Positions 41,175 through 54,278 are shown, numbered from the stretch's first letter. The stretch: DNA of 64,000 nt from Endocalyx cinctus (GCA_001600455.1 BCKC01000005.1:2356001-2420000); one strand, 5' to 3'. The notes: a model not told the origin generated them from the letters alone. Program-made: numbers and translations.

Positions 41175-43155
41175 ATGCCGTCCGCCTCAAAGCTCTTCTT
41201 TTTGTCTGTCTTTGCGCTATGGGGTTCACCTGCACAATGCAAAAGTCAAGACGTCCATGATGACACCTGCGCAGTATGTCGCTCTCAATCCTTTTAACTT
41301 ATCTTTGTCTTGCGACCAGCTGTCTAGCAGCGGAATCGTATCCAAGTAGCTTTGTTTCTAATAATGCGCCTTTTCAGATATCACCAAAAGCCATTGTGAG
41401 CGATGCTTGCGCTTCTTACTCTACCCTCGACCAACTCAACCAGAAGGTCAAACCTGTTGTGGATGACTTGACCAAGACGACCGACTTCTTTTCCTACTAC
41501 CGCTTGAATCTCTTCCACAAAACATGCCCCTTTTGGAACGATGAAAATGGCATGTGTGCCAACATTGCCTGCGCCGTGACCACTATAGATAATGAAGAGG
41601 ATATTCCCAAGACATGGAGAGCGAGCGAACTGTCGAAGCTTGAGGGCCCCTCGGCGAAACATCCAGGGAAATCAATACAACGAGAGAGACCGAAGCGTCC
41701 GCTGCAAGGTTCTCTGGGCGAAGATGTAGGCGAGAGCTGTGTGGTCGAATACGACGATGAATGTGACGAGCGAGATTATTGCGTACCTGAAGATGAGAGC
41801 GCAAGCGGCAAGGGTGACTACGTCAGTTTGGTTCATAACCCAGAGCGGTTCACCGGATACGCAGGTGAAGGAGCTAAGATGGTGTGGGATGCAATTTACA
41901 GAGAGAATTGTTTCCAAAAGTCTTCGTTTTCAGATGCGGCCTCTTTGGGATCGATGAACCTTCCTCGAGGTCCGGCAGTCCAAGACTTCAAGAACGTTCT
42001 TCAAGAGGCTGAACGACGACAACTGCAACAGCAGCATCTTCAAAATCCCAGCACTACCTTCGCTCAGACTAATTTCGAGAGTGAAGACCAATGTCTCGAG
42101 AAGCGTGTGTTCTGGCGTGTCATCTCTGGCATGCACACCAGTATCAGCACGCATCTTTGCTGGGACTTCTTGAACCAGACCACCGGCGAGTGGCAGCCTA
42201 ACGTAGGTTGCTATACCGAGCGCCTCCACAAGCATCCCGAGCGTATTTCGAACTTATACTTCAACTACGCGCTGCTCACCCGAGCTGTCGCCAAGATCGG
42301 CCCCCATCTTCAGGACTATACATTCTGCACTGGCGATGCCGATCAGGATACCGCGACAAAGGCAAAGGTTCTTGCCGTCACCCAAGCAGCTAGTGCGGTT
42401 CCCCAAATCTTCGACGAAGGCCTGATGTTCAAAAATGGCGAGGGTCCGTCCTTGAAGGATGATTTCAAGCACCGTTTCCGCAACGTTAGCCGGGTCATGG
42501 ACTGCGTTGGTTGTGATAAGTGTCGTTTATGGGGAAAGGTTCAAACTGCCGGCTACGGTGCCGCCCTGAAGATACTATTCGAGTTTGATAACGATAACCT
42601 CGAAGTTCCGGAACTCCATCGCACGGAACTAGTAGCTCTCTTTAACACGTATGCTCGTCTTAGCAGCTCCATGGCAGCTATTCGCCAATTCCGGACTATG
42701 GTTGAGCCGGAAGAATTGCCCCATGTGCCAGCTATCCCTGATCGTGCTAAGAAACCGCATGCAGTTAGTATATCGACGAGCTCAGCACCGGGAACCACAT
42801 CTACTTCGGTTGCTGACACAGAAGGAACGAATGACTGGGAGCAGGAGCCAATGCCATCTAGAAAGAAGCGCGCTGAGGATATAACTACCAGCGATAGATT
42901 CGACCACGAGTTCGGTAGAGTACTAAGGGCTTTGAAGTTTGTGCTTAAAGGCTGGGTGACCTTTCCAAAAACCATGTAAGCTGCCCCCTCTTTCAAACTT
43001 GATTCTGATCCATGAGCCCGAAGCTAACGTACATATGAAAATGTAGGTTTTACATAATTTTAACCGAGCTCAACCGCCTCTGGGAGTTTTATATTGGTCT
43101 TCCAGTCACACCACGTACATGGGCATTCCAGAGACCCGACTTGGATGAGCTGTAA
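41175..43155 (+). CDS. ERO1: endoplasmic reticulum oxidoreductin Ero1
   Basis: FAD-dependent thiol oxidase of the ER lumen that reoxidises protein disulfide isomerase. Three exons: 41175-41273, 41378-42975, 43047-43155; 601 aa. The N-terminus MPSASKLFFLSVFALWGSPA is a signal peptide. The core starts with SDACASYSTLDQLN, then FFSYYRLNLF and CPFWNDENGMCANIACAV, which carries regulatory and shuttle Cys residues. GYAGEGAKMVWDAIYRENCF and VDCVGCDKCRLWGKVQ follow; the CxxCxxC in the latter includes the FAD-proximal active-site pair. Two segments differ from a compact core: a Ser/Thr-rich stretch near residues 525-545 (STSSAPGTTSTS) and a basic cluster (RKKRAED). The last exon encodes FYIILTELNRLWEFYIGLP and ends DLDEL. 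The start of exon 2 is chosen by phase (acceptor TTTTCAG, 41377) and homology. Confidence 0.96.
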
Positions 43156-43891
43156 TAGAGCCAGCAGATTTGCGCCGTTCAAAATATTCGCACCCTAATG
43201 CAATTATCAAGCGCATCGTCGTTTGTCGATTCCAACTTTACCGTAAGAGAACAGCGAACCAAGATTTGTTTAGTAAGCAGCTCAGCTGCGTTGAATACGA
43301 TGTCAAGATCATGCCGATAATCAAAAGACTTGAGAAGGATATAATGATTCTAGTTGCACACCCCCCCTTTTTTCTTCCATATTTGGAATTGAACTATCTC
43401 ATGGGAACAGGCGTTATATGGGATCTTGTGTGGTAAAAACAGAGCATGTCATTTTACGGAATGCCGAGGTGTGCGAAATATACGTTTATAAAGTCAGCAT
43501 CATTTATGCTCCACGCATTTTTGTTATCGTCACGTCACTCAAGCTGACGGCAGGAGTTGTTTGTACATAGCGTGCGCATGCATATCTTGAAAATTCATAT
43601 TGTAATAGAACACGACTCTTCTCTTGTCGAAGACGCTGCGCTATTCCAAATGGTGATTGAGGCTTGCCGATGGTATGCTCATAAGTCATGTATGGACAAT
43701 ATTGTATCTTCTTCCCCCTTAACGACACTCAGTTGAGCCTACGAACGTGGTTTGGCGTAAAAAGGGGCAAGGGAGGGCGAGGTGGAGGGGTGTAGTAGAA
43801 CTTTTAGATCCTCACTGTTTTAGTAAATCGAAGTGGCTGGACGAATAAATGGGGATTCCTACTTTAGATATATATATTTAAGTCAATCAAA
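43156..43891. other. convergent spacer between ERO1 and USB1
   Basis: About 0.74 kb between the two 3' ends. It probably holds both terminators. There is no supported gene. Confidence 0.6.
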
Positions 43892-45388
43892 TCACCCAAA
43901 TACCCCATGAGTGCCCCGTCCTCCCTCGCTCACGCCGACGGCGGTCAGGATCTTCCCTCCCGCTTGACGAACCCGACTTCCGAGCAGCGGTATGTGGGTG
44001 ACCACGTTCCCTATCTTGGCCTTCACGCCGTCGACGGGGATCTTCATCGCGAGGATTTCTTCCCTTCGCGTCTTTTCCTTCATTTCTCCGTCGTCCGGAC
44101 CCGATCTCTTCTTATCCGCGGACGACGACGACGGAGGGGGCCTCGAGGATCGGAAGACTTCTTCCGTCGCGAGTTTTAATTCTTCGGTAGGAACGGAGAA
44201 AGACCATCCCAGGGATACGTGGAAGGCCCCGCCCACGACGGCGTCGCGCGCTTCTTCCTGCTCACCGCCGTCATCCGTCTTTTTCGATCCCCGTTTTTCG
44301 CCGAGTCCTGCCTCGGCGGAGATAGAGGGCGAGGAGAAGAAGAGCTTGTCGTATAAAGCCGGCTGGCCGAAATCTTCTACTAAGGCATTGCAGCGCCGAA
44401 GCAGAGCCGTGAGTTCCGGGTTCAGATTCGTTTCTTTCCCTTCTCTGTTCGTAGAAGAAGAAGAAGAAGAAGAAGAGATAACCCGTAAAACCAAAAACGA
44501 GCGTTCCGACTCGGGCGACCGATGCCAAGAAAGCTCCGAAGGGACCAGGTCGAATTTGGACCCGACTCCGCCGTTACTCCCGACGCGCGCGACTAATTGT
44601 TCCAAGAAAAAATCCTTCTGCGACGTGCTCAGCACGATCGGCCGCGAGAGGCTGATGTGCAGAGGGAGCGAAACGCCGACGTCGGAGCTCAGGAAGCTGT
44701 GCACCTCGACGGGACGCGGGACGTCCAACGACGAAGCCGTGGGGGCCCGGATGGATCGGGTTGATATGTGGGTTTCCAAGCTAGCGAGGAGATCGGTTAA
44801 GCGATGTCTCTGCGCCGGGGTTGGGTGCCCTGTTGGATTTAGTTAGTTAGGTTGTCTAACTAATTATTAGGATAGGATGGATCTATCTAAGTATGATATA
44901 TATATCTAGTGGATTTTGGAAGAGAAGAACGCGTGGAGAGGTGGGAAAAGGGGGGAAGTAAGTTGACTATTAAAAAGAGAAGAAAAAAAAAAGAAAGATG
45001 ATAAATACAAACATTCGATGTATAAGTGACTAGGCCACTGACCCACCTTGTGCGGGTTCACGCGCTTGCGGCCTTGGTGCAGGGTCGGGTCGTCACCGGT
45101 ACTTACGCGGACGGTGGACGCGTACAAATCGTGGAAGGCGGAGGGCAGAGGCGGTAGCGTCGATGTATTCGTATTCGTGGGGTTCGTTTGGCTTAGTCGC
45201 TGATTCGTCTGGCGAATCTTTTGGCGTTTGCCGTTATGGTCACCCCCACCGTTATCATCAGCACTGCCTCCGTACTTTTCTTTTATTATTCGCCGTTTTT
45301 TATTTTTATTATTTTGAATAGTCGATGAAGGTGTGTCTGATGCCGATTCTTCCGAGGCGGAAGAGTCTGAGTAATCTACGAGTGCCAT
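43892..45388 (-). CDS. USB1: U6 snRNA 3' phosphodiesterase Usb1
   Basis: A 2H-family phosphoesterase that trims the 3' oligouridine tail of U6 snRNA in the nucleus. Two exons: 45388-45013 and 44829-43892; 437 aa. The intron (183 nt, donor GTTTGT) joins HLYIE to WHPTP through a split Trp codon. The N-terminus is acidic/Ser-rich, then basic ([11 protein letters not shown]), and may carry a nuclear localisation signal. [20 protein letters not shown] is typical of the family's first strand. The two catalytic HxS motifs are present: HIS in [12 protein letters not shown] and HVS in [11 protein letters not shown]. Several Ser- and acid-rich insertions ([28 protein letters not shown]) enlarge it relative to yeast Usb1 (about 290 aa). 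It is transcribed divergently from the Pal1-like gene. Confidence 0.92.
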
Positions 45389-46268
45389 AATCGAATATAG
45401 GAGCGACGAGAACAGTCATAAAAATCACGGGAATAATAGGATTTATTGATCTTATTCTTTTGATATTCCTTCCAGAGACTATGATAATTTATCGCAAACA
45501 TAAACAAACATAAAGTATCATATTCCGATATATCTTCCCCTGTATCTTGAAATGTGGTTGTAATAAAGCACACCGTCCAATATTCAAGATGTTTGACACT
45601 AGGTTACCATGCACGGGCCACGAGTATCAAATTATTGGTTTGATAATCTGTTTGCCTGTCTCGAAGATGTAGGAATACCGCAGTTGAGGAACAACCAAGT
45701 TTGGAAAGTGAATGAAAGGAATGTTAAAGTAATAAATAATACGTCTCGTTGTAAGATGCTGTCATTATTATTTAAACTCACAACTTTCTGGTGTACCTGT
45801 TTCACATCTTTGGATTCCTTTAAATTCAATAGTTTCTTCTATTTTATATATAGTTCCGTTTCCTCCGATGTCAGTCACATTTACCGTATTACCGCCTCTC
45901 CGTAGTGATATAGCATATTACATATTTGGCATGGATAATTATATATTTCTATATTTCTATATTTCTATATTTCTATATTTTCTTTTATATTCGTATCTCG
46001 TTTTCTTAGAAGAAGATTTCAAGTTTTCATCTGATATTAACAAGTTCGTCAATATGTCGATCGAGAGAAAAATCCTTGTTCCCTGCCACCTGCGTCATGC
46101 ACATACGTTTAAGCTTATGGGGAGACCCCTGGCTTGGCATGCAACCGAAAAAATAAAATAAAAGATGATTGATGATAAAAGCACATTACATCATAAGTTA
46201 AAAAGTTGCTGCGGCTCGATCGATAAAACCGTAGTAATATGTATGCACTAATTAATTACGCGGCCTAC

Positions 46269-46320
<52 letters not shown>

Positions 46321-46664
46321 CTCGTATTGTATTTTGATACATGAATGTCATTTGCCCGTCATACCCTTTTTTTTTTATCCTGTAGATGCCCAACATCGGA
46401 CGACTAAATAGCTAACCTATTCTACATCGGGTGATTCACTTGTAGCTCAGAGACGCACATAACCAACATTATCTATTCTTATTCCTTTAGCCCCTCAGCT
46501 TATCTTTTTTTTTTTTTAAGATTTACTCCCTTCCCTCTAAACCTTTCTTCTTAAGACCAAAAGAAGCTAATTAAAGAAGAGAAGAAGAAAGTACCTAACA
46601 TAAGAACTATTCTTGTTTCTCAAAAATAAACGAAGAGACAAAAGAAAACCAAAAAAAACCAGCC
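45389..46664. promoter_or_regulatory. divergent promoter region of USB1 and the Pal1-like gene
   Basis: 1.28 kb between outward-facing starts. It holds repeats of ATATTTCT (about 45942-45981) and a (TC)20 tract (46277-46317) about 350 bases before the Pal1-like ATG. Its end, just before the ATG, is A-rich leader sequence. No gene is recognised. Confidence 0.55.
46277..46317. repeat. (TC)n microsatellite
   Basis: About twenty uninterrupted TC dinucleotides upstream of the Pal1-like gene. CT tracts are frequent in fungal core promoters, but this one lies rather far upstream. Confidence 0.9.
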
Positions 46665-47627
46665 ATGACCGAAAGACCTCTTGATCAGATAAGGCGGGAG
46701 ACCAAAGCGGCTTACCGCACCCCTCACCTGAGGAAGCAAAACCTTCAACGCGCGGACCCCATCGACGCCTTAGACAACGTCGGTCCGGGCTTATACCACC
46801 ACGACGGTCCTTACGAAGCGACCCTGGCCTCTCGCAACAATAAGAACGTAAAGTATAGGCCAGTCGACGCCGTTCAGGAGACCAACAAAGCCGCCCTGCA
46901 GGCGACTCCCCATGTCTATATCCAGGATTCGCTCACACGCCACGTACCCCTCCAGGGGATCGCGAGCGTCCCTCCCGGACACGAGGATTTTAGCGGCAGG
47001 AGAATGGAATACGAAGAGGGTGCCGACCTCATGAGAGAGCCGGACGCCGAGGGTGGGCCTTACCGTCGATATGATCATATCGTGAGTTTTGTTTTTCCAT
47101 CCTTCTCCTTCGTTCCCCGCCATTACGCATTACGTGGTGGTGAGAATGCGTAAATGAAATCCGAAGACCGTTGACGAGCCCGCATCTGACAAAAAAACTT
47201 TTTTAGGACTATCATCCGGATGATCTGAAGGGTAAGGGTGAGCCGTCGTACACGCTCGAAGAGAGGGAGAAGAGACGCAAGAAGTCGCTGTCCCGAAACG
47301 GCGAGGGAGGCGTGTACGAGATGCTACCGAGGTCCCACAGCACCGCTAGTCACGGTAGCAAGAGCGGCGGCGTCCGCGTTCGGCAGCGCGGTTACAGCGC
47401 CGGTAGCGCTACCTCGGCCGGACCCTCGCGCGATCCTGATTACCATCGCCACGATCGGCAAGGGAGCTCGGGTAAGAAGTTGGCTAGTGGTCGTAAGTTC
47501 GGATTCAATTTTTTTTCCATGAGTATAATAATAAGTGTTATGTGCATGCTAACTGATAATAATGACGACGACAGTCAAGCGCACGTTTGGCAGTCTTCGC
47601 CATAAACGCGATTCTTCAGATCACTAA
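46665..47627 (+). CDS. Pal1-family cell morphology protein (probable)
   Basis: Three exons: 46665-47081, 47207-47492 (or 47471), 47575-47627; 251 aa with the longer exon 2. Recognisable blocks are YRTPHLRKQNLQRADPIDAL, VGPGLYHHDGPYEATLASRN, QATPHVYIQDSL, GIASVPPGHEDFSGR, EYEEGADLMREP, DYHPDDLKGKGEPSY and, at the end, KRTFGSLRHKRD. The HHDGPYEA(T)LASRN block resembles the Pal1 domain, a fungal family linked to polarised growth and endocytic patches. I infer the family from memory of this block; the short length is at the low end. Exon 2 has two in-phase donors (GTAAGA at 47472, GTAAGT at 47493), so alternative forms differing by seven residues are possible. The middle is low-complexity Ser/Gly/Arg-rich and probably disordered. 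Confidence 0.7.
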
Positions 47628-48068
47628 GTTGGTAATAATCTGATTTATCAGAAGGAACGAAATATTGAGATGGTGCTGCGCGGTGAAACCTCAACGGAAT
47701 TTTGAACGCGATCGCATCGTTGAAAATGAAGCCCTATCAAGGCCCAAGCGAAGTGCTGGCTTCGAGTATGATTTTTCCTCATTACAAATTACGGAACTTG
47801 ATGAAACGACTTTTTCTTCGAGATTTTACCACAAGACGATATATATATATATCGTTATACTAGAGGGGACAACGAGAAATTGCTATAATAGAACTTAACT
47901 AGGGATATACGGATATACGGTTTTGGTAACCACGACTTCAATTTGGACGAGGATGAAGGTCATAGGCGGGATACTGGTATGAAACTTATAGGGCTGGTAC
48001 AGATCAAATAGTTCTAGATATATATATAGGTCTGGGCGGATAGAACGGCTACATACACCTACGGAAAC

Positions 48069-48107
<39 letters not shown>

Positions 48108-48339
48108 CTTGTATCGATTTAGCCTCGGAAAGAATCTATTTTAATCAACTCCATCCTGACAAGCTCGAGTGTAACGCATCCGCTAAATTGTTGATACCTC
48201 GTTTCAGAGAGTATTTTTGTCCATATCATCTCATCTCGAGTACTTACTTGCCTTCCATCATTTTGACCATCAACAACCTGCATATATCTATTTATTTGAC
48301 TAGTAAAGGGGAAAGAAAAAAAGAGGAAAAAATTTAATT
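47628..48339. other. convergent spacer with poly-T run
   Basis: 0.7 kb between the 3' ends of the Pal1-like gene and CFT1. A 29-base T run lies at 48074-48102 and a TA repeat near 47840-47851. No gene is seen. Confidence 0.6.
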
Positions 48340-51300
48340 TCACAAATATCCCAGCCCCGAAGTCCCTAAGACCTCCCCCAACACATCCCTAACTTCATCA
48401 TCACCCTGGGAGAACCCGACCCTGCCAGCAATCTCGGTCCTCCTACCGATTCCTAACTCGTTCCAGCGAGCCAGCAGCGTCCCGTCGACGATACTGCGAC
48501 CCAGCCCGGCGTCGACGCCCGGAGGAAACCTACCGACGGCGCCGCTCGAGGCCGGGGACCGGTAATCCTTGGGGTTGAGGCCGGCGTGGTGAGGGAGCGA
48601 GGAGAGGAGCTGACCGGACAGGAAGGAGAGGCGTCGGTATTGAGGTTCCGAGAGGGGCGTCAACGTCGCGAGGACGCCGGTCGGGGAGGAGAAGAGGATG
48701 GTGGATGGCGTGGGTGGCGGAGCCGAGGATTCATCTTCGTCCGCGGCGGCGGCGCCGTTCACTTGCGCGAGAGAAGCTAGGTAGTCGGATCGGCTGGATA
48801 GGGTACGCGGAAGTAATCTGCTGCGCGTAGGTTGGTGGGCTCCCGTGGTGAATGTCGTCCTGTGGAGGAGTAGATGACCTTGCAACGACTTGGGATCTAA
48901 ACATTTCCTGGTTAGCATTTTCCTTCCGGGCATATTATACGTATCATAGAAATATCAAGCCGTAAAATCACCAAGAAAGAAAAAGAAAAACTTACGGTCG
49001 GGGTCGAATTGCAACACGTGAATGCCACCATCCGAGTCACACGCTATAATGAGCAACTCATTACCGTCCGGGAGGAATTCCACCGTCAACACCTCCAGTT
49101 TCGTCGAGCTTTTTCCGAACAAGATCATCTTATACGGCTCCTCGGTATAGCCCGTGAACCAAACCCCTTTGACAGCGTCAGCCATGAGACAGAGTCCGGT
49201 CCCCTTAAGTTCCCGGACCGTTGTCACGTAGCAGCTCATGTCCATGAAGGCGACGGGGAGGAGCGTGCCGTCTTCCTTGAGACCTCGGACCATGCACTTC
49301 TGGCCCTGCGCCACTAGCATTAGGCCCTGAGTTCCTATCTCGGACAGGGCGGTGACGGCGCCTCGGGGTATCTCCTCCTTCGCGATCAGCTTCAGCCTCT
49401 TGTTCGTCTCCGGCCGACCAGGTTCGGGGATGACGGTGACGATTTCGTATACCAGAACCCGGCCGCGGACCGGCAGATCCTCGCCTCGGGATACCGCCGT
49501 GCCGACGGCGATGAGATGTTTGCGCTCGTTCGTCGATTCGGACACTTCCAGGTTAAGGTTCTCAACGCACATGGCCATTTCGAAAGGATCCATCTCGACG
49601 CTGTCGATAGTCGTCCACGTGCTGGGGCTGATGAGCTTAACAACCCCACGCTCAGCCACCGGTTTGAGAACAAGATCCTTTTCTTGTAACCATTCCTTAT
49701 GGTAATCGTCTTCTTTGGGCAATTCAAATGGTTCCATGATGCGGCATCCAGCGACATAAGTGCCGGATGTTGGATGGTACGTTATTGAATCCGTGTCAGC
49801 GTCAAGGGGTACCTTTTTGACAGACATGCCCATTTCGGCGTATGTGGTATCGCCGGTTGGTACTTGACAAACTCTTGCAATGCCGCGAGAGTCTGCATAG
49901 ATGAATCCACGCTCACATCCTTCGGTATGGAATGAGCTCACACCTCCTACCCCGTGGCCTTGCAGTCTAATTTGCCTTGGCATGGTCTTGGAAGATTTGA
50001 GAATAAAGCTCGGAGAGTCTCCTGGTAAGAAGACGGTCTTGTATCCGGCGATATTCTCGCATCGTTTCATTGGAGAAGTCCTCCGCTGTGTCTCATCTTC
50101 CTCGCTTGGAGCTTCTTCAGGAGTCTCCGCCAAAACTGGATTGGTTATTTTCTGGAAATATAAGGATTCAGTAAGATCGGGCGTGGCTCCCGACTGCGTG
50201 CGCACAGGTTGATAGATTATCACGTCATCATAGCTGTTCCGTGCCTGAGAAATAGTCAGTAAACTTGATTCTAGTTTTACCAATCATGATTCTTAACCAA
50301 CTCACAAGAAGGAATGGATGCGAAGATGTGTTATCTCCTAAATTAGCTACGAGAATCTCCTTGAAATTCTCTCTGGAAGTTCCTCTCCGCGCCGAGTAAT
50401 TCGGCGATAGTAGGGGGGGGACGTAGGTCAACCCTTCTGCGACGTAGACTGGCTTTGTGAGATCCGGAAGAGCGTATATCTAGAATCATTAGCAACACTT
50501 CTTCACAAATTGGTGATTTTCACGTACATATAGAGCTCCGGCCTTGCTGAGAAGGAACATGAGAATATTCTCCCCCTCTGCCGTGCCTTTATCTGTCTGG
50601 ATCTTGGTAAACATGCCGAGCCTGTCTTCGTATAGACATCCGGCAGACCATTTGGTAGAGTTAAGGAGATCATCAGATTTTTCTAGCTCGTCAAGTTCCA
50701 GATTATTGTCAATATTGACAATACAAACACTGGCATCGTCTCTAACGAGTAGTAAATATGGATCGATGATACTGGCGCTTTCCACTCTAGGTTCTGCACC
50801 TGTTTCTTCGTCTTGCATGGGGAGAATTTGGTTCAAACCGAAATCTGCTCGTGTGAATACTAGTTAACTTACCAAATTCTATTGGATTGGTTTGGGAAAT
50901 GCTTACCTCCATCGTAGCAATGTACAGCTGTCTTGAGAACTTGAATAATCCTCTTGTGTTTACCCATTGTTCCAGCTTCTACTGTAAAACCAGCTGCTGG
51001 GTCGAATTCAGTTCCTTTTAGTGCTTCGAATCCAGCCCCGGTCAAAGCGTACACATCTGAAGTCTCGTAACCGTCTAGGTCGACCTTGGACACAATCATG
51101 TATCTATCGTACTGAGTATCTGCATCGTAATTCGCAGTTATCGACGAGGTGTTCCCCTTTTCACTCTGTAGTGATTTTGGAAGCGGTTTCTGCACGGCAA
51201 TGGTCCAGAAACCTTTAGCCTCGGGGAATTCGAAATGGCCGATAACCTGAGGCTGTAAAGCTCTGTTCATGATGGCAATAGAAGACGAATTTTCTCGTCC

Positions 51301-53025
51301 AACTGCACAAACGAGGCTTAGATCGCTAGTTACAGACTTCTCGCTGGCTTGATGCGAGTTCTCAGGGAGACCAGTCCGGCCAAGTGTAAAATCCCTAATT
51401 GGTGCAATACTGACAAGACGATCGTGGACACGAAAAGAGAGTTCTCCAGATTTTGCAGCCACATCCGTAGTGACATTCGATATTGGCTTGGAAGGCGCGG
51501 AGTCCTCGCCGTACAAGTCATCGTCATCTTCCATGTCTTCGAAAGCTTCGTCATCCATGTCAATATCTAACGAGGCGTCTTGTAATCGAGACTTTCGCTT
51601 GCTAGTCTGACTCTGCTTCCTTGCCCATCCAATAACTAAGGAATCGCCATCCTCGCTCCCCACGAACATTGAAGACTTCCCCAGCTTGCTGAGAGTCGTG
51701 ACACCGGACGAGATAATGGCTCCGCCAGATTCTTGGCTGATTGTGTGAACACTCAACCCTGACACGGTCCTGCCGTCAATTCTAAAACTGATAAGAGCCG
51801 TGCGTCCATCGTTGAGGACCAGTAGTAGCTCTCCGTTTTCAGGCGAGATGAACTCGATCTCGCAACCTTCTAATCTCAAATTGAGGTCAGTCTGGTCAAC
51901 GAGAGCGAACGCTGTTGCCTGTTTGGCGAATGGATTGACGCCTACGCCATGAGGTTTTCCCGATTGGTCGATGTGGATCAATTCATTCGTACCAACCAGA
52001 AGAGCGCCACCAACCGGGGCCGGCAAAGCGAGGATACGGAATAAATCCTGAGGGAGGCCGTTTACCGACAGAATTGTGGTGGAGGCTTTCTGCTGGAGGT
52101 CGAGGGTAAAGACGGTATACGATAATTGGTCTTTCCGACCTAAAACAGAAGAAGGCGCCCCCTTTGAGGAGAGGATGCCGAAAGTGGGTTCTCTATACTC
52201 GTGGAGAAAGGCAATATGCACAGTATGTATGAGACTAGGGTCAAGATTGGGAAGTCGGAGAACAAAAGACGTTGAATTTGGACTGTCTTGAATGCTGCTA
52301 GTTCCATTTGCAACCGTAGGAGATATCTCTTTTACTGGTCGTGGACCATCCAATTCTTCATCCCAGTCATCCATATCAACATCTTCCTCTGCCGACTTGA
52401 ATTGAACGATAGCCAATTTACGCGCCCCAAACTTCAAAGCGGCGCATCGACTTCCCGGGTCGGCGGCCAAGAAATTGACAAACTTGCCCAATGGGGCTTC
52501 CCACGGGCTTCCTTGTAGATCATCCTGTTCATAATAATGAATAGAGGTTGTATTTATTGAATATTTTTCAGGATCCCATTCCACCATGCTAAGTTTCGCG
52601 TCCTTGAAAGCTAACAATAAAGCTTCTCCTCCAGAAGCCGATGTTTGAGTTCGGATACGGGCGAGACCGGTTATTGTTCCCGCTAAGGTGAACTCGGCGA
52701 CAAGGACGAGCTTGGTGTAGTTGGATCGATCGGATCTAACTAGAGATGTGTCAGGGCCGAGAAAGGATGCTTCGAGACCCTCGTCATCATTGATGCGAGA
52801 ATCATATTGTCTGGTGGATATAGGTTGCTGTTGCTGCTGCTGCGGCTGCTGCTGAAGTCTAGCGTTCTGGGCATTGTCGAGTTCAGCCGATACATGTTTC
52901 GTAGTGAATATTTGAAGAAGTGAAGCTCTTGCGACAACGAGATTATTGGTTTGCGCCGAGATGAAAGGTAAGGATAACGAGTGTGTGACGGCGGTAGGAG
53001 GCGTCAACTCCGTATAGCACTGCAT
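48340..53025 (-). CDS. CFT1: cleavage and polyadenylation factor subunit Cft1 (CPSF160)
   Basis: Large beta-propeller scaffold of the nuclear mRNA 3'-end cleavage and polyadenylation complex. Five exons: 53025-50907, 50844-50528, 50479-50306, 50244-48996, 48896-48340; 1,471 aa, normal for the family. The start is the ATG at 53025, giving MQCYTELTPPTAVTHSLSLP and NNLVVARASLLQIF, the conserved first strand. A Gln-rich tract (QQQPQQQQQQP) follows. Further landmarks are YEQDDLQGSPWEAPLGKFVN, DGDFGLNQILPMQDEETGAE across the first junction, KGVWFTGYTEEPYKMILFGK and DPDHPKSLQGHLLLHRTTF across the last. The internal segment DIDMDDEAFEDMEDDDDLYG is strongly acidic. The C-terminal CPSF-A region ends EVLGTSGLGYL. 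Introns are 47-98 nt with ordinary sites. It lies tail-to-tail with the Pal1-like gene. Confidence 0.96.
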
Positions 53026-53513
53026 CACGACGGTTTTTGCTTCATTTCAGGACATCAATAAAGATATGAACCATTGTCTAGTAATTGAGATGTATGATAC
53101 GTGTTTGGATAGGTGGAATGTAGTTAAAAAACGTGTCGTTCGTTAATAATTTGTCGCGTTAAGAGGCTTCGAAGGCTTAGAGCTAGGTAAATCAATTTAG
53201 TGTAGTAGCTGCCTGTAGCTTTCCTAAAATCGATAAGATATGCATTTACCGTATATATATAGATGCAAGGTATATCCCAGTATACCGTATATACATAACA
53301 TCATACCACTGGCAGCCACAGGTAAATGTGATAGATCATAATCATTAGAAATGACGAAACGCCATCATATATCATATTTTGATGTCGAAAATATAAATAT
53401 ATTCATTTGAGCTCATAGTCAAAAAAAAAGTTAATCTAGAATTCTTTCATTCTTTAGTTATGTACTAATAGTAATAACTTATTTTCTTTGCGATCCTTTT
53501 GAACCTTTGAACT
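53026..53513. promoter_or_regulatory. divergent spacer, CFT1 and F-box-like gene
   Basis: About 0.5 kb of AT-rich DNA between outward-facing starts. It must hold both promoters. No specific element is recognised. Confidence 0.5.
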
Positions 53514-54278
53514 ATGGTTGCTGAATCTGTATTTCGTTTCTTTGATTTACCGCCTGAGCTGAGGACTGATATCCTCTCTCAACTTCTTGTCTCAGATGGA
53601 GGGATTGCCCTCCATAATCAAACCTTGATTCGCCCACCATTGGTCTGTTTAAGATCTGCCGTCAACATCTTCCTAGTCAGCACACAAATGTATCAGGAAG
53701 CATCGGCCATCTTCTATTCTCAAAACCGGTTCATTATCAACGCTCAAAGTCATCGTTTACCGGTTCATCTTATTGGCACCGGCGGATTCCTAAGCCCGGA
53801 GGGTCGCGATGCTAGAAGACGAGTTCGTGACATAAAACTTTATCTCACTCGTGTTGGTGGAGAATTCGAGGACGTTCTAGGTCCTGCTCTTTCAGACATG
53901 ATCCTCTGTGGTCAATTGAGGGTGCTCAGGTTGTACATCGGGCCTCCCCCTGGTCTCATACCCGCTCAATCGAGAAGGGTACCTGGATCGGAGATGCTGC
54001 AGAGACCACCTTTTCAGGCACTCTTGAAACTTTTGGCCGATCCCGATCTTGAGGTGGTTGAATTAGGAGTGTGGAAAGTCCATTGGGCCGACTTATGTCC
54101 TTTTCACCTAGTTGATAATGCTTCTGGAGGTCCGGGTCATAGGCGAGAATCTGTTGATCAACTTGGAATTGCCACTGTTCATCAGGGTCCCGAGTGGATT
54201 AAGCTAGATTGGAGGACTATGGTCGATGTATTAGGAGGAGGACAGCAGATCGTCCGGATTGGTCAACGGTGCTATTGA
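53514..54278 (+). CDS. F-box-like fungal protein (254 aa)
   Basis: A single-exon ORF with a credible start (ACTATGGTT) and no frame breaks. The N-terminal FFDLPPELRTDILSQLLV resembles the F-box-like helix of many fungal proteins that open with a LPxELRxxI motif. It is followed by SAVNIFLVSTQMYQEASAIF and YSQNRFII, again typical of this large group: a hydrophobic helix, 'eA..ifYsxNrF', then a variable leucine-rich part (RVLRLYIGPPPG; LEVVELGVWKVHW). Such proteins may act as ubiquitin-ligase adaptors, but many have no demonstrated role. There is no signal peptide. I cannot name an ortholog. These genes are often variable between species. Confidence 0.75.
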   Translation: MVAESVFRFFDLPPELRTDILSQLLVSDGGIALHNQTLIRPPLVCLRSAVNIFLVSTQMYQEASAIFYSQNRFIINAQSHRLPVHLIGTGGFLSPEGRDARRRVRDIKLYLTRVGGEFEDVLGPALSDMILCGQLRVLRLYIGPPPGLIPAQSRRVPGSEMLQRPPFQALLKLLADPDLEVVELGVWKVHWADLCPFHLVDNASGGPGHRRESVDQLGIATVHQGPEWIKLDWRTMVDVLGGGQQIVRIGQRCY

